Shown here in pieces: positions 36,038 through 44,896 of a stretch of 61,517 nt of DNA. Position numbers and translations under genes: made by a program. The stretch is from Cyanobacteria bacterium SW_9_44_58 (GTDB taxonomy: Bacteria; Cyanobacteriota; Cyanobacteriia; Cyanobacteriales; Rubidibacteraceae): contig PXPI01000016.1 of assembly GCA_003021905.1 (NCBI GenBank), forward strand, positions 1 to 61,517. Reading direction: 5' to 3'. The stretch's first letter is position 1. Every line of letters begins with the position of its first letter. A model generated the notes under the pieces. That model had not been told where the DNA came from, searched no databases, and worked only from the letters and a program-made list of their open reading frames with translations.

Positions 36038-36352
36038 TCAATAATTGCTTAAAAACTTCCTGGCATCAGCAGGACTCAGGTTTTGACATCCCACAGCGGC
36101 AACTTGGAATAAGTCGCCTTCGACGAAAATTTTAATGCGTTTTGCTAAACGCAACTTAATAATGGGGAGTTCTAATAACGGGATTAAATCACTTACAGTA
36201 TGGGCAATTTCTTCATTGGGACAATCAATTCGAAAATTTCCCCAACGACGATTGACTTTACAATTTCCTAAAATTCTTAACTGTTGAGATTCGGATTGAC
36301 TTTCTCGATAATAGTCCCAAATCAATCGTGTTAGTTGTGAATATCGTTTCAT
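36038..36352 (-). CDS. Hypothetical protein (104 aa)
   Basis: A basic 104-residue protein with no membrane helix: MKRYSQLTRLIWDYYRES at the start, a beta-rich middle (LRILGNCKVNRRWGNFRID), then SDLIPLLELPIIKLRLAKRI. I do not recognise the family. Codon use and HIP1-like background resemble its neighbours. It sits alone between doxX (convergent) and ycf23 (divergent). It is probably real, because the frame fills the space and starts with an ATG in a plausible context. Confidence 0.5.
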   Translation of the reverse strand: MKRYSQLTRLIWDYYRESQSESQQLRILGNCKVNRRWGNFRIDCPNEEIAHTVSDLIPLLELPIIKLRLAKRIKIFVEGDLFQVAAVGCQNLSPADARKFLSNY

Positions 36353-36663
36353 GGCACACCTAATTTTGGCTCAACAACGATGGCTGCTTGTTATTTTTAT
36401 TAAATCTAACTGTTTGACTTGCTCGCCAACTTTGTAAGAAGATTTAATCATAAGTTGCAAATAGTTACGTTTTTGAAAGCGATTGCATCTCCTGTATCAG
36501 AAAAACAATAAGACCGAATTTCTCCGGTTGTCCTGTAAAGATAATGTAAGATTCACAACATCGCTCTGATTCAATAGCAGGGACTTGAGACTCCCTTGGT
36601 CAACCCTTGGCAGCAATTAGCTATAATGCCTCCAGATTCAGGAGTGTTTAAGGAAAATTAAAG
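36353..36663. other. 311-bp divergent intergenic region before ycf23
   Basis: No gene or RNA recognised. The right end holds a perfect -10 hexamer (36622-36627). The rest is AT-rich without inverted repeats longer than six bases that I could find. Confidence 0.5.
36622..36627 (+). promoter_or_regulatory. Probable -10 element for ycf23
   Basis: TATAAT lies 37 bp before the ATG; transcription would start near 36634. The nearest -35-like hexamer, TTGGTC, is 20 bp upstream, longer than ideal. Confidence 0.45.
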
Positions 36664-37422
36664 ATGACGATGCAGTCCAATTTAGAAACAGCATTTCGCC
36701 AACAAAATGCGCTAAAAGTAATTAGCGGATTAAATCATTTTGAGCGCGATCGCGTCGCGCAAGTCATCAAAGCCGCAACAGCAGGAGGGGCAACATTTGT
36801 CGATATTGCTGCTGATCCCGAATTAGTCAAAATGGGGAAACAACTCAGCAAGCTTCCCATTTGTATTTCGGCAGTAGAACCGGAACGCTTTGCCGCCTGT
36901 GTGGAAGCAGGGGCAGATCTAATTGAAATTGGCAATTTTGACACTTTTTATGCCCAAGGGCGACGCTTTGATGCTGAAGATGTATTAGCGTTAACCCAAA
37001 AAACCCGTCAGTTACTCTCCGAGATTACTCTCTCAGTAACGGTTCCTCACATTCTTCCCCTAGATGAACAAGCAGAACTTGCTATTAGCTTAGTCAATGC
37101 CGGTGCCGACATCATCCAAACTGAAGGGGGAACTAGCAGCAACCCTAGCCATAGCGGCACCTTGGGCTTAATTGAAAAAGCAGCGCCCACCCTGGCAGCT
37201 GCTTCGACAATTTCTCAAGCAGTTTCGGTTCCTGTGTTATGCGCTTCCGGTTTATCCAATGTTACCGTTCCCATGGCAGTGGCTGCTGGGGCTTCCGGTG
37301 TTGGTGTCGGTTCTGCAGTGAATCAACTCAATGATGAAGTCGCCATGATTGCCACGGTGCGCAGTTTAGCAGAAGCTTTATCCACAGTGCAGCGTCGCCG
37401 TGCCGTACCTTCTCAAAATTAA
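36664..37422 (+). CDS. ycf23: Ycf23 / DUF561 TIM-barrel protein
   Basis: 252 residues of the DUF561 family, which includes plastid Ycf23, an apparent phosphate-binding TIM barrel of unknown reaction. Diagnostic text is LKVISGLNHFERDRVAQVI, FVDIAADPELVKMG, IEIGNFDTFYAQGRRFDA and DIIQTEGGTSSNPSHSGTLG, with a C-terminal phosphate loop (ASGVGVGSAVN). AAGGAAA lies about eight bases before the ATG. It is a single gene, with a -10 box upstream and a long G/C hairpin downstream. Confidence 0.9.
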   Translation: MTMQSNLETAFRQQNALKVISGLNHFERDRVAQVIKAATAGGATFVDIAADPELVKMGKQLSKLPICISAVEPERFAACVEAGADLIEIGNFDTFYAQGRRFDAEDVLALTQKTRQLLSEITLSVTVPHILPLDEQAELAISLVNAGADIIQTEGGTSSNPSHSGTLGLIEKAAPTLAAASTISQAVSVPVLCASGLSNVTVPMAVAAGASGVGVGSAVNQLNDEVAMIATVRSLAEALSTVQRRRAVPSQN

Positions 37423-37433
37423 TTTTCCCTTAT

Positions 37434-37468
37434 AACAAGGGGGATGAGCATTGCCCATCCCCCTTGTT
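37434..37468. terminator. 13-bp hairpin between ycf23 and hsp20
   Basis: AACAAGGGGGATG pairs perfectly with CATCCCCCTTGTT around a nine-base loop between two convergent stops. There is no clear T-run on either side. Confidence 0.55.
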
Positions 37469-37484
37469 GTCTAGCAATGGCGAT

Positions 37485-37952
37485 TTAGTTATTAGAATTC
37501 AAAGCCGGGTTAGATTGGCTGCCAAGGTTGATTTTTACAGAACGGTTCACTGCCTCTTCGACTTTGGGTAAGTGTAGCGTCAAAACACCGTTTTGATAGT
37601 CGGCCTCGACTTTATCTTGCTGAATACTTACCGGTAAGTTGATGGTGCGGCTAAATGTACCGTATTGGAACTCAGAGTGATAGATTCCTTGGCCGTTGTC
37701 TTGTTGTTCGTGGCGATATTCACCACTGATGGTAACCAGATCCCGCGTTGCGCTAATATCTAAATCATCAGCATTAACGCCAGGAATTTGGGCTTTGAGA
37801 ACTAAATTTTCACCAGCGTCATGCAGTTCTACTGCCGGTTGCCAGGGTTGTTCTCTGAGGGCATTGGCCTCGTTAATTTCGTCAAATAAACGATCCATTT
37901 GACGACGGAAGGATTGCATTTCTGCATAAGGATTCCAGCGTACCAGTGCCAT
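37485..37952 (-). CDS. hspA: Small heat-shock protein, Hsp20/alpha-crystallin family
   Basis: An ATP-independent holdase chaperone. From the ATG at 37952 it has 155 residues, in the Class A/Hsp17 range. The alpha-crystallin domain runs from about residue 40 (WQPAVELHDAGENLVLKAQI) to about 140, with the hallmark GVLTLHLPKVEE near residue 125. AGGAGGT lies seven to eight bases before this ATG, which rules out the longer frame from 37976. Synechocystis hsp17 has an RNA thermosensor in its 5' UTR; the leader here (37953-38030) is AT-rich, but I cannot show a matching fold. Confidence 0.92.
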   Translation of the reverse strand: MALVRWNPYAEMQSFRRQMDRLFDEINEANALREQPWQPAVELHDAGENLVLKAQIPGVNADDLDISATRDLVTISGEYRHEQQDNGQGIYHSEFQYGTFSRTINLPVSIQQDKVEADYQNGVLTLHLPKVEEAVNRSVKINLGSQSNPALNSNN

Positions 37953-38076
37953 ACAGCGTTCACCTCCTAGTTGCAAATAAGGATATTAACTGCTTGTTGC
38001 ATCTGATAGGGTTGATTAACGGTTAGAACACTTGCTTTTTTGATTAAGCATCATCTCTAACCTTTCAATTCTGACT

Positions 38077-38190
38077 ATGGCAAAGGGCTTAGGGATTGTC
38101 GGTGGGGTTTCTACGACAATTGGCATAGGTTTTACCGTATCTCCCAGTTTCTTTGGGAAAATAGTAACGATTAATTTAGGAAAGAGGTAA
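38077..38190 (+). CDS. Possible 37-codon leader ORF upstream of purN
   Basis: An open frame MAKGLGIVGGVSTTIG continuing to a Lys-Arg end; its stop lies two bases before the purN TTG, and the purN Shine-Dalgarno is inside it. It is Gly-rich and mildly hydrophobic. It has no Shine-Dalgarno of its own. The tight spacing would suit translational coupling, but the frame could equally be chance. Confidence 0.22.
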   Translation: MAKGLGIVGGVSTTIGIGFTVSPSFFGKIVTINLGKR

Positions 38191-38192
38191 TT

Positions 38193-38825
38193 TTGACTGA
38201 GTTTGTTGTGATTTCTCCGGATGTCTCTTTAGTCGATCTTCAGTTATCGCAGCCTTTGTCTTTGGGAGTGCTGGCTTCCGGGAAGGGAAGCAATTTGGTT
38301 GCTGTTGCCGACGCGATCGCGCAAGGAAAACTCAATGCCGCTATCAAGGTTGTTATCTATAATAAAGCCCAAGCCCAAGTCAAAGAAAAAGCCGCAGAAT
38401 TGGGAATTCCCTCAGTTTTCTGCAACCATCGGGATTATCCCAACCGGGAAGCGTTTGATCAAGTTTTGGTAGATACCTTGAAAGCCTATCAAGTGCATTG
38501 GGTGATTATGGCAGGATGGATGCGGGTGGTTACCCCCGTGTTAATCAATGCCTTTCCTGACCATGTGATTAACATTCATCCCAGTTTATTACCCAGTTTT
38601 AAAGGAATTAACGGGGTAGAACAAGCCCTAGCTGCCGGGGTCAAAATTACAGGCTGTACGGTGCATTTAGTGCGCCCGGAAGTGGATAGCGGTCCGATTT
38701 TAATGCAGGCAGCGGTCCCGATCTTTGCCCAAGATACCTGTGAGGGGTTACACCAACGAATTCAGCAACAAGAACATCAAATTCTACCCGGCGCGATCGC
38801 GCTAGCGGCGCAGCAGGAAAATTAA
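38193..38825 (+). CDS. purN: Phosphoribosylglycinamide formyltransferase
   Basis: Transfers a formyl group from 10-formyl-THF to GAR in purine synthesis. 210 residues. LGVLASGKGSNLVAV near residue 25 is the GAR-binding loop. The catalytic triad is the Asn and His of VINIHPSLLPSFKG and the Asp of RPEVDSGPIL. The start is a TTG with AGAGGT six bases upstream; no ATG precedes the conserved region. About 20 residues precede the core, longer than in E. coli but acceptable. It converges on the sugar nucleotidyltransferase gene with a C6/G6 hairpin between. Confidence 0.93.
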   Translation: MTEFVVISPDVSLVDLQLSQPLSLGVLASGKGSNLVAVADAIAQGKLNAAIKVVIYNKAQAQVKEKAAELGIPSVFCNHRDYPNREAFDQVLVDTLKAYQVHWVIMAGWMRVVTPVLINAFPDHVINIHPSLLPSFKGINGVEQALAAGVKITGCTVHLVRPEVDSGPILMQAAVPIFAQDTCEGLHQRIQQQEHQILPGAIALAAQQEN

Positions 38826-38837
38826 GAGGCGATGCTG

Positions 38838-38862
38838 TCCCCCCTTCAGAATCCCGGGGGGA
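38838..38862. terminator. C6/G6 T-less hairpin between purN and the nucleotidyltransferase gene
   Basis: TCCCCCC pairs with GGGGGGA around an 11-base loop, between two convergent stops. No T-run is present. Confidence 0.45.
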
Positions 38863-38871
38863 AACTTGCAA

Positions 38872-40032
38872 TTACTCACCTGTCAGCAACTGCGCGATCG
38901 CCTCTTGTTCTTCCAACTCAAATTGCGGCGGGGTTTGTCGCGAATCTGTAATTAGCCAATCCAATGCGGCCGCTTGTACATCAATGGTGGTTCCCGTTTT
39001 ATCCACACAGTAACGTCCAAACACCAGTTTATCCACTAATCTCACTTTGGGGCCGAGGCGAGAATATTCAAAGATGACGCTGTTTTTGACCGTTGCCCCG
39101 CTACAAATCCAACAGTTGGGACCAATCATGGTCGGCCCGACAATTGTGGCGCCATCTTCGATGCGAGTCATGCCGCCAATATAAACGGGTCCGGTAATAT
39201 TCACTTTATCCCAATTGACAGCCACATTCAGTCCGGTATAAATTCCCGGTGCCACCTCTTTTCCAGGAATTTCTACATTTTTAATTTCTCCTAACAGAAC
39301 CCCTCGAATGGCATGCCAATAATCGGGAACTTTGCCAATATCTACCCATTGAAAATCCATATTAACCGCATAGAAAGGGGCCCCTTTATCGACTAATTTC
39401 GGGAAGAGATCGCTGCCGAGGTCATAAACTTGATTGGGGGGAATATAATCAATCACTTCCGGTTCTAGAATATAAATTCCGGTATTAATTTTGGTGCTGA
39501 GGGCTTCTTCCACCGAGGGTTTTTCTTGGAAAGCCGTGATACGATTCTCCTCGTCTGTGACCACTACCCCATAGCTGGACACTTTGTCTGCAGGAACCTC
39601 TTTAGTAACCACAGTCGCGATCGCGCCTTTTTGTTGATGTTGCTTAACCGCTTCCGTTAAGTCTAAATCAATGAGCGCATCCCCACACAACACAACAAAG
39701 GTATCATCAAAAAATTTATTAAAATCTTGAATACGGCGAATGCCGCCAGCAGACCCCAGGGCTTCTCCCACTAATTCGCCATCGACGATGCGTCCTTCAA
39801 AGGAATAAGCAATATCAACGCCAAAGCGTTGACCATCCCGGAAATAGCTTTCAATTTCGTGGGCGAGATGGCTAACATTGACCATAATTTCATCAAAGCC
39901 GTGTTGCCGTAATAGTTCCAACAAGAATTCCATTACCGGCTTTTGTAGAATTGGGATAAGCGGCTTGGGAATTGTATAGGTGATTGGGCGGACACGAGTT
40001 CCTTTCCCGGCGGCCAAAATCATGGCTTTCAT
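38872..40032 (-). CDS. Sugar-phosphate nucleotidyltransferase (mannose-1-phosphate guanylyltransferase type)
   Basis: Makes an NDP-sugar, probably GDP-mannose, for polysaccharide or glycan synthesis. The N-terminal Rossmann-like domain opens AMILAAGKGTRVRPITYT with PKPLIPI, the nucleotide-binding signature. VLCGDALIDLD near residue 115 holds the metal-binding Asp, and FQEKPS and NTGIYILEPEV follow. A C-terminal left-handed beta-helix (about residues 260-345, IGGMTRIEDGATIVGPTMIG) is present. At 386 residues it is shorter than the 840-residue fused enzyme of some cyanobacteria. The start is clear, with GAGGAGT upstream. Confidence 0.87.
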   Translation of the reverse strand: MKAMILAAGKGTRVRPITYTIPKPLIPILQKPVMEFLLELLRQHGFDEIMVNVSHLAHEIESYFRDGQRFGVDIAYSFEGRIVDGELVGEALGSAGGIRRIQDFNKFFDDTFVVLCGDALIDLDLTEAVKQHQQKGAIATVVTKEVPADKVSSYGVVVTDEENRITAFQEKPSVEEALSTKINTGIYILEPEVIDYIPPNQVYDLGSDLFPKLVDKGAPFYAVNMDFQWVDIGKVPDYWHAIRGVLLGEIKNVEIPGKEVAPGIYTGLNVAVNWDKVNITGPVYIGGMTRIEDGATIVGPTMIGPNCWICSGATVKNSVIFEYSRLGPKVRLVDKLVFGRYCVDKTGTTIDVQAAALDWLITDSRQTPPQFELEEQEAIAQLLTGE

Positions 40033-40239
40033 GGGCGTTTACTCCTCAACTTGATGGATTTACGAATTCCCCTTACCCCCACAGATAAGAGGAGAGTTTG
40101 TTAAACTGCATTGTAGCGATTGTTTCCCGGACGCTGTTGTTCTAACGCTACAAAAAACCCTTAATACCAACCCCTTTTTTTTAACTAGGTAAGTGATTGA
40201 TCATTTAAATTTATTCTCTCATAATTACTCAAATAATCG

Positions 40240-41034
40240 TTAATGATCATTATTTTCCTCCACAATAAAGCATAAATTAATATCTTGATAAAACGCTTGT
40301 TGAGACAATTCTACTTTTGATTGTGCCGACAACAGAAGCAACGCCCAAAATATCCCAACGCGATTGGATTTGGTTGTCATGGTTTCACTGCCTGTTCCTT
40401 TTTCTTGTTGCCACCACGCTACCAATTGCTCTAGACTGAGCCAAGTTTCACCTTGAGTCAATTGAGGCGCCCCTTCCTTTAAAAATTGTTCCAGTTCTGT
40501 TGCCAATTCTGTTAAGTTTTCATTATGCGCCAAATGGGAGATCATCTGCGCCGTTTCTCGTTTTGAAGCAGAGCGCGATGATTGCGTTTTGTTAGAAGCC
40601 GAATCATCAATTTGACCGGCTAAATCCTTCAGTTGCGCAATTAATTCTGACAGCGTCACCCGGCGTTTTTGGGGAGGAGGGGCACTCCCTCGCCGACGGA
40701 TATGACGTTCCAATTTTTGAGGCAGTTTCCGCCGTTGATGATCGCCTTCGGCTTCTGATTGGGGATTCTCTTCTTCTTGAGGCACTGCTTCTGGCTGTTC
40801 TTCTCCTAGGGCTTCTAGGGTATCTGCTTTGAGCGACACCAACATGGAAGCCCATAAAAAAGCCTGCCCCGACTGCAGTAAATTAGCCTGATTCAGATGC
40901 CATTGATTGAAATCCTGAAAAAAGCGATCAATCACTTTAATGACATCCACATCCCAAGGATCAATTTCGCCTCGTTGGGCTAAATCAATTAATAGACTAA
41001 TGGTAGCATCGGCAGGATTGACCTCCGCCGTCAT
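40240..41034 (-). CDS. scpA: Segregation and condensation protein A
   Basis: The kleisin subunit that bridges SMC heads for chromosome condensation. About 264 residues. N-terminal DATISLLIDLAQRGEIDPWDVDVIKV and LWASMLVSLKADTL are the family signature; the C-terminal winged-helix segment includes VGIFWALLLLSAQSKVELSQ. A charged linker (about residues 85-130) is typical. The ATG at 41034 has AAGGAG upstream at an acceptable spacing; the longer frame begins with TTG. scpB is not in the window. Confidence 0.88.
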   Translation of the reverse strand: MTAEVNPADATISLLIDLAQRGEIDPWDVDVIKVIDRFFQDFNQWHLNQANLLQSGQAFLWASMLVSLKADTLEALGEEQPEAVPQEEENPQSEAEGDHQRRKLPQKLERHIRRRGSAPPPQKRRVTLSELIAQLKDLAGQIDDSASNKTQSSRSASKRETAQMISHLAHNENLTELATELEQFLKEGAPQLTQGETWLSLEQLVAWWQQEKGTGSETMTTKSNRVGIFWALLLLSAQSKVELSQQAFYQDINLCFIVEENNDH

Positions 41035-41139
41035 GGAATTCAATCTCCTTAAACTATCATTATCGGATAAATGAGGGTTAATAGCATTTTCCTGAGTTCA
41101 CGACAAAGATGGGTTAAGTTAATGTTGAACAATGACGGC

Positions 41140-41493
41140 TTATGATTCCGGTTGCGAGTTTTCTTCTCCTTGAGGAAGACGTTTCTGTTGTTCCTCTAAT
41201 TGAACTTTATAGTTTTCTAAATCTTGGCTGAGATTTTCTACTTCTTTTTCTTTCTTTTTCAATTCTCGTTTTTGGCCAAAGGTGGCAATTTGACGCGCTA
41301 AGCGACTCCAAATACTATACAACCAAGCCAGGCTAGCACCGATTCCCATGGCTAAAATAAGTTCAATGGCAAGGGGCGCTTGCACTTCATAGCCTGGAAG
41401 GATTTGAATGGTTACCAGTTTGGTATTTTCGATGCTAAAGAGAACGAGGGCTAAGCCACTGGCAAAAATCACCACAAAATTAAGAATACGCAT
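41140..41493 (-). CDS. LapA-domain (DUF1049) membrane protein
   Basis: 117 residues: two N-terminal membrane helices (about 4-22 and 42-62) joined by IENTKLVTIQILPGYEVQAP, then a cytoplasmic coiled-coil (about 68-105, ELKKKEKEVENLSQDLENYK) and a short acidic tail. This is the LapA/YciS layout; E. coli LapA helps tune lipopolysaccharide synthesis. It is 105 bp upstream of... the scpA stop is not shared, and it follows scpA in the transcript direction. Function in cyanobacteria is unproven. Confidence 0.78.
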   Translation of the reverse strand: MRILNFVVIFASGLALVLFSIENTKLVTIQILPGYEVQAPLAIELILAMGIGASLAWLYSIWSRLARQIATFGQKRELKKKEKEVENLSQDLENYKVQLEEQQKRLPQGEENSQPES

Positions 41494-41574
41494 TGCTCAC
41501 TCACTTGCTTGTCACTTTCTGAGAGATATCATGACAGAAATTGGGTATCTGTAAAGCATTATTTTGGTTTCGGG

Positions 41575-42765
41575 TTAAAATTTTTCTAATTTTTGTAACA
41601 ATCGCCAGCACAGCCATAGGGCGCGAGGCACATGAAAACAGCCTTTATACGGCCCACCCTTAAAGCGATGGGTTACGTCTCCTTGGCGGTTGAGATAGCC
41701 GAACCATTCTCCATATTTGGGATCGCAGAAATGTTGAAAAATATAGCGATCCACTTGTTTAAAGGCGTGCCAGTCTTCGATTTCTCCAGTGACATAAAAA
41801 TTTAACAAATGGGCATATAGTGCTTCACAGTGAACCCACCACAACTTCATAAACCATTCTAGCGGGGTGGGACTATAGCCTTTGGCATCTAGAAAATAGT
41901 AAATTCCCCCATAGTCAGTATCCCAGCCTCTTTCAAAGGACCAGCGAATAATATTGGCTGCGGTTTCCGATAAGGATGGGCGTTGTAGCGTTTGCGCCCA
42001 ATGTTGGAGAAACCAACCGGCTTCTATAGCATGTCCTGGATTTAACAATCTTCCCTCGCTGCTATCAATAAAATCGCCCTCTGAGGTAACCGTTTCATAA
42101 ACAATTTGGGTGTCAGGATGAATATGCAGCTGTAAATTGCGAATACAGTCTTCAATTTCTCGCTGATAGGGGTTGGTATCTTCGGCAGCCACTTCTGCAA
42201 TGACGTTTAATAAAATCATGGGAACCGCTAAACTCTGAGTTGACATTTGTCCCGAATAATTGGGCCGTCTCACCTTGGTCCAATCATATGCCCATTCCCA
42301 AACCTTTTCCAATTCCAATTTGGCTTCTTTTAAGTATTTCGGTTGATCACTGGCGCGGGAAAATTCCGCTAATCCCATAATATAAAAACATTCGGAAAAA
42401 ATCTTGCGTTGTAAATACAGGGGATTTCCTTCCGGGCTTAAAGAAAAATAAACTCTGCGATCATCGCGGATGCCATATTGCTTTAAAAAGTTTGCACCTA
42501 AGCGAGCAATTTTAAACCACTCTTGTTTTTGCTCAACGTCACGGTAAAATTTACTAAAAATCCAAACTTGCCTCCCTTGTAACCAAACATGTTTGGTTTG
42601 GTCATAAATTTTTCCATCTTGATCTAAACAATTAAAATAGCCGCCATTTTTATAATCGGGAGAGTATTTTCCCCAAAATGGGATAACCCGGTTAAACAAT
42701 TCTTGTTCATATTTTTCCCGGTATTGCTTAAATTTCGAGGAATTAATTGGCAGTTTGTTAGTCAT
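41575..42765 (-). CDS. N-acylglucosamine 2-epimerase family protein
   Basis: 396 residues of the AGE family, an (alpha/alpha)6 barrel. Hallmarks are KHVWLQGRQVWIFSKFY near residue 57, the GRLLNPGHAIEAGWFLQHWA stretch near residue 238 with its catalytic His, and the C-terminal RFKGGPYKGCFHVPRALWLC with the second His. Cyanobacterial relatives interconvert GlcNAc and ManNAc; some family members act on mannose or cellobiose, so the substrate is not certain. It stands alone, 81 bp before lapA. Confidence 0.88.
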   Translation of the reverse strand: MTNKLPINSSKFKQYREKYEQELFNRVIPFWGKYSPDYKNGGYFNCLDQDGKIYDQTKHVWLQGRQVWIFSKFYRDVEQKQEWFKIARLGANFLKQYGIRDDRRVYFSLSPEGNPLYLQRKIFSECFYIMGLAEFSRASDQPKYLKEAKLELEKVWEWAYDWTKVRRPNYSGQMSTQSLAVPMILLNVIAEVAAEDTNPYQREIEDCIRNLQLHIHPDTQIVYETVTSEGDFIDSSEGRLLNPGHAIEAGWFLQHWAQTLQRPSLSETAANIIRWSFERGWDTDYGGIYYFLDAKGYSPTPLEWFMKLWWVHCEALYAHLLNFYVTGEIEDWHAFKQVDRYIFQHFCDPKYGEWFGYLNRQGDVTHRFKGGPYKGCFHVPRALWLCWRLLQKLEKF

Positions 42766-43079
42766 TTTTGTTCAATTATTAATCAGATATCTTTTTGGTT
42801 AGTAACAAATAAAAATAAAACAAGTTATAAGTGCTATAATTGATCTACAGGAGAAGTGGTAAAAATCACCGTAAGCAGTTATGCAGAATAATTTTCCTAT
42901 TTCGCAACCTAAATCATCCCACAGCTTGGACTTTCGAGTTTTAGTATGGGCAATTAATTTTGCATAGGTGCTTAAAACACTTTGGAAGACAGTTGCGTGT
43001 TGGTAGAGAACCATTAAGAATCACCGCTTAATTGTTTAATTTACCTCAGTAATGGTCACTTATTAATAGCAATGATCAA
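42766..43079. other. 314-bp divergent intergenic region
   Basis: No gene recognised. A 71-codon minus-strand frame (42799-43014) has no Shine-Dalgarno and an unusual composition; it could be a remnant but I cannot support it. No strong hairpin or promoter is visible. Confidence 0.4.
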
Positions 43080-43835
43080 ATGATCAATCATCCCGTTTCC
43101 GCCTCTAATGAACTAACCAATCAAAGTACTGAAGAACTCAAACAGCAGTTGATTCAGTTAGCTAAGCCCCGCGATGGCGATTCTCTGTCTCAGAAAAATC
43201 AGTTCTACCAAAATACTCTCTCCCCCCTTTTTGAGGAGTTAGCAACACGAAACCCAGTAACTGATGTTGAACAACAGGCTGATCTGGTTGTTGGGGTTTG
43301 GACGCCAATTTGGTCAACGATTCCCTTCCAAGATATGTTGCCGGGGCGACGCCGAGAGCAATCTTATCAAATCTTTCGCGAAGATGGCTATTATGCCAAC
43401 ATTGCCCGCTATACGCCAGGGATGGAATTACCGCTATTGCGCAGTTTTTCCTTTAATCTGTTGGTCTATGACTTAATGCTGATTCAGAAATATGAAATCA
43501 ACCAACAACAGTGGCAAATTGAGAACGTTAGTATTAAGCAAGCGGTCAGAATAGGGGCATCCAAGCTAACGCAACAGAAAGCCCAGGCATGGTTTGACAA
43601 AGTGATGGCATCTCCTCTCGATACTTCCCAATCGGATGCAATGCTGCTTAAGTTACCCTTCTCGAAAAAAGCTAAGCAAAAAGCATCAAAACAATTACAA
43701 GGGGCAACCAAAGCAAAACCCAAGCTAGAACACCTCTATATGGATGAAAACTTTCGCTTGGTTAAATCCCAACGGGAGAGTAAGCAACGCCCCTCTTATA
43801 CGATTACGGTACGGGCAGAAAAATATGAGTGTTGA
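43080..43835 (+). CDS. Hypothetical protein, possible PAP/fibrillin-like domain
   Basis: 251 residues. An N-terminal helical region (NQSTEELKQQLIQLAKPRDG) is followed by a beta-rich segment that contains LVVGVWTPIWSTIPFQDMLP and GYYANIARYTPGM, resembling the lipocalin-like plastid-lipid-associated (fibrillin) fold. A Lys/Ala-rich stretch (about 195-220) precedes a conserved-looking C-terminus (EHLYMDENFRLVKSQ). The fibrillin assignment is tentative. If right, it would bind lipid or pigment at thylakoids. A TCCAAC/GTTGGA hairpin (43839-43860) follows the stop. Confidence 0.5.
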   Translation: MINHPVSASNELTNQSTEELKQQLIQLAKPRDGDSLSQKNQFYQNTLSPLFEELATRNPVTDVEQQADLVVGVWTPIWSTIPFQDMLPGRRREQSYQIFREDGYYANIARYTPGMELPLLRSFSFNLLVYDLMLIQKYEINQQQWQIENVSIKQAVRIGASKLTQQKAQAWFDKVMASPLDTSQSDAMLLKLPFSKKAKQKASKQLQGATKAKPKLEHLYMDENFRLVKSQRESKQRPSYTITVRAEKYEC

Positions 43836-43838
43836 TGC

Positions 43839-43860
43839 TCCAACATCTAAAGAAGTTGGA
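43839..43860. terminator. Short hairpin between convergent genes
   Basis: TCCAAC pairs with GTTGGA around a ten-base loop, a few bases after the preceding stop and before the convergent chorismate lyase stop. It is weak, followed by TTCTTAATTCC. Confidence 0.35.
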
Positions 43861-43958
43861 TTCTTAATTCCTCGAGACACCTTACGGTTTCATGATAAGC
43901 GATTGCGCTTTTCTAGCACACCAATTGCCCAACTCTACACATCTGCGATCAATTGTTG

Positions 43959-44543
43959 TTAATTTAAATATTTGTTGAGATAAGGGGAAAATACTTCATA
44001 AATTAGGGTAAGCGGTTGACCATTGTGCCAGAATAAATAATGCCGTCCCCAAAAGGGACCGGTTTGGTTAAAGGCTTGCTCCAATTCTGGGGAATCGCCG
44101 TAATAAATTCCTTGGATGTCGCGGTAGAGTTCCGTATGCAACTGCGATAAGTTATCCCAAATCGGTAAAGAACGGTTTTGGAGATAGTCATCCACCTCTT
44201 GAGCATCCCACCAAGAGACCGCATAGGCTAGCCGTTGCCCGGAAGCAGTGTGCAGCCAAACCTGACGGCGCAACCGGGGGGTTGGTACAGCCTCAATATC
44301 TGCTGGGGCGCGATCGCGTTTATTCCCAATGGGGGACATATCCAGAACATCCACCTCAATGGGTTCTCGGGTTAAGAGTCTTAGATGGCGAGTGGGAGAG
44401 CCATCTCCTAATAATAAAATTTGCCAGGCTGGGGCAAGTTGTTCATGAGGAAGCCCCGTTTTGACAACTTCTTCGCAACCTTGCCAAAGGGGTTGCAGGG
44501 CGTACCAGCTTGTCTCTAACGTCGGTGTTGTTTGCCAGTCCAA
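43959..44543 (-). CDS. Chorismate lyase (Ycf21-like)
   Basis: Releases pyruvate from chorismate to give 4-hydroxybenzoate, the plastoquinone ring precursor in cyanobacteria. 194 residues. Family text is LLLGDGSPTRHLRLLTREPIE, RRQVWLHTASGQRLAYAVSWW near residue 93, and the C-terminal GRHYLFWHNGQPLTLIYEVFSP. This matches the DUF98/Ycf21 form rather than E. coli UbiC. It is a single gene; the next upstream feature on the same strand is tRNA-Leu. Confidence 0.85.
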   Translation of the reverse strand: MDWQTTPTLETSWYALQPLWQGCEEVVKTGLPHEQLAPAWQILLLGDGSPTRHLRLLTREPIEVDVLDMSPIGNKRDRAPADIEAVPTPRLRRQVWLHTASGQRLAYAVSWWDAQEVDDYLQNRSLPIWDNLSQLHTELYRDIQGIYYGDSPELEQAFNQTGPFWGRHYLFWHNGQPLTLIYEVFSPYLNKYLN

Positions 44544-44649
44544 AATCTTAGTATTGATTATTTACAAAACTTAATCCCTATTCCCTATGATAGCGGTTAA
44601 TGAAACTTTGCAGCGTCCCCTTACGGTAACAATCAATAAAAAAAGAAAA

Positions 44650-44732
44650 TGCGGATGGCGAGACTCGAACTCGCAAGGCGCAAGGCCACACGCCCCTCAA
44701 GCGTGCGTGTCTACCAATTCCACCACATCCGC
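44650..44732 (-). tRNA. tRNA-Leu (anticodon GAG)
   Basis: An 83-nt class II tRNA. Acceptor stem GCGGATG with CATCCGC, discriminator A at 44650, D-arm GGTGGAATTGGTAGACACG, anticodon stem CACGC/GCGTG with loop TTGAGGG giving GAG (reads CUC and CUU), a long variable arm, and a T-arm with GTTCGAGTC. CCA is not encoded. A T-rich tract right after the 3' end (minus strand) would serve as terminator. Confidence 0.97.
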
Positions 44733-44896
44733 AAGGACATAGCTTTTTTACAAGCCTTTATTAGCTTAACATATTGGTTCCATTTTCGGGAAGAGCCAAT
44801 GGGAAAAGTTTCTTCATTTCTCTTATAACCTACTGTTCCCGTCTTCCGATATGCTAGTTAACGGTGATCGTTAAAATGTTTTAGGAGTTGTTATTA

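Noticed and set aside
42799-43014. 71-codon minus-strand frame between the epimerase and the fibrillin-like gene.
   Set aside because: It has no Shine-Dalgarno and no recognisable motif; a transposase remnant was considered but cannot be supported.
43744-43962. 72-codon frame overlapping the end of the fibrillin-like gene.
   Set aside because: It is a shifted-frame shadow with no start context.
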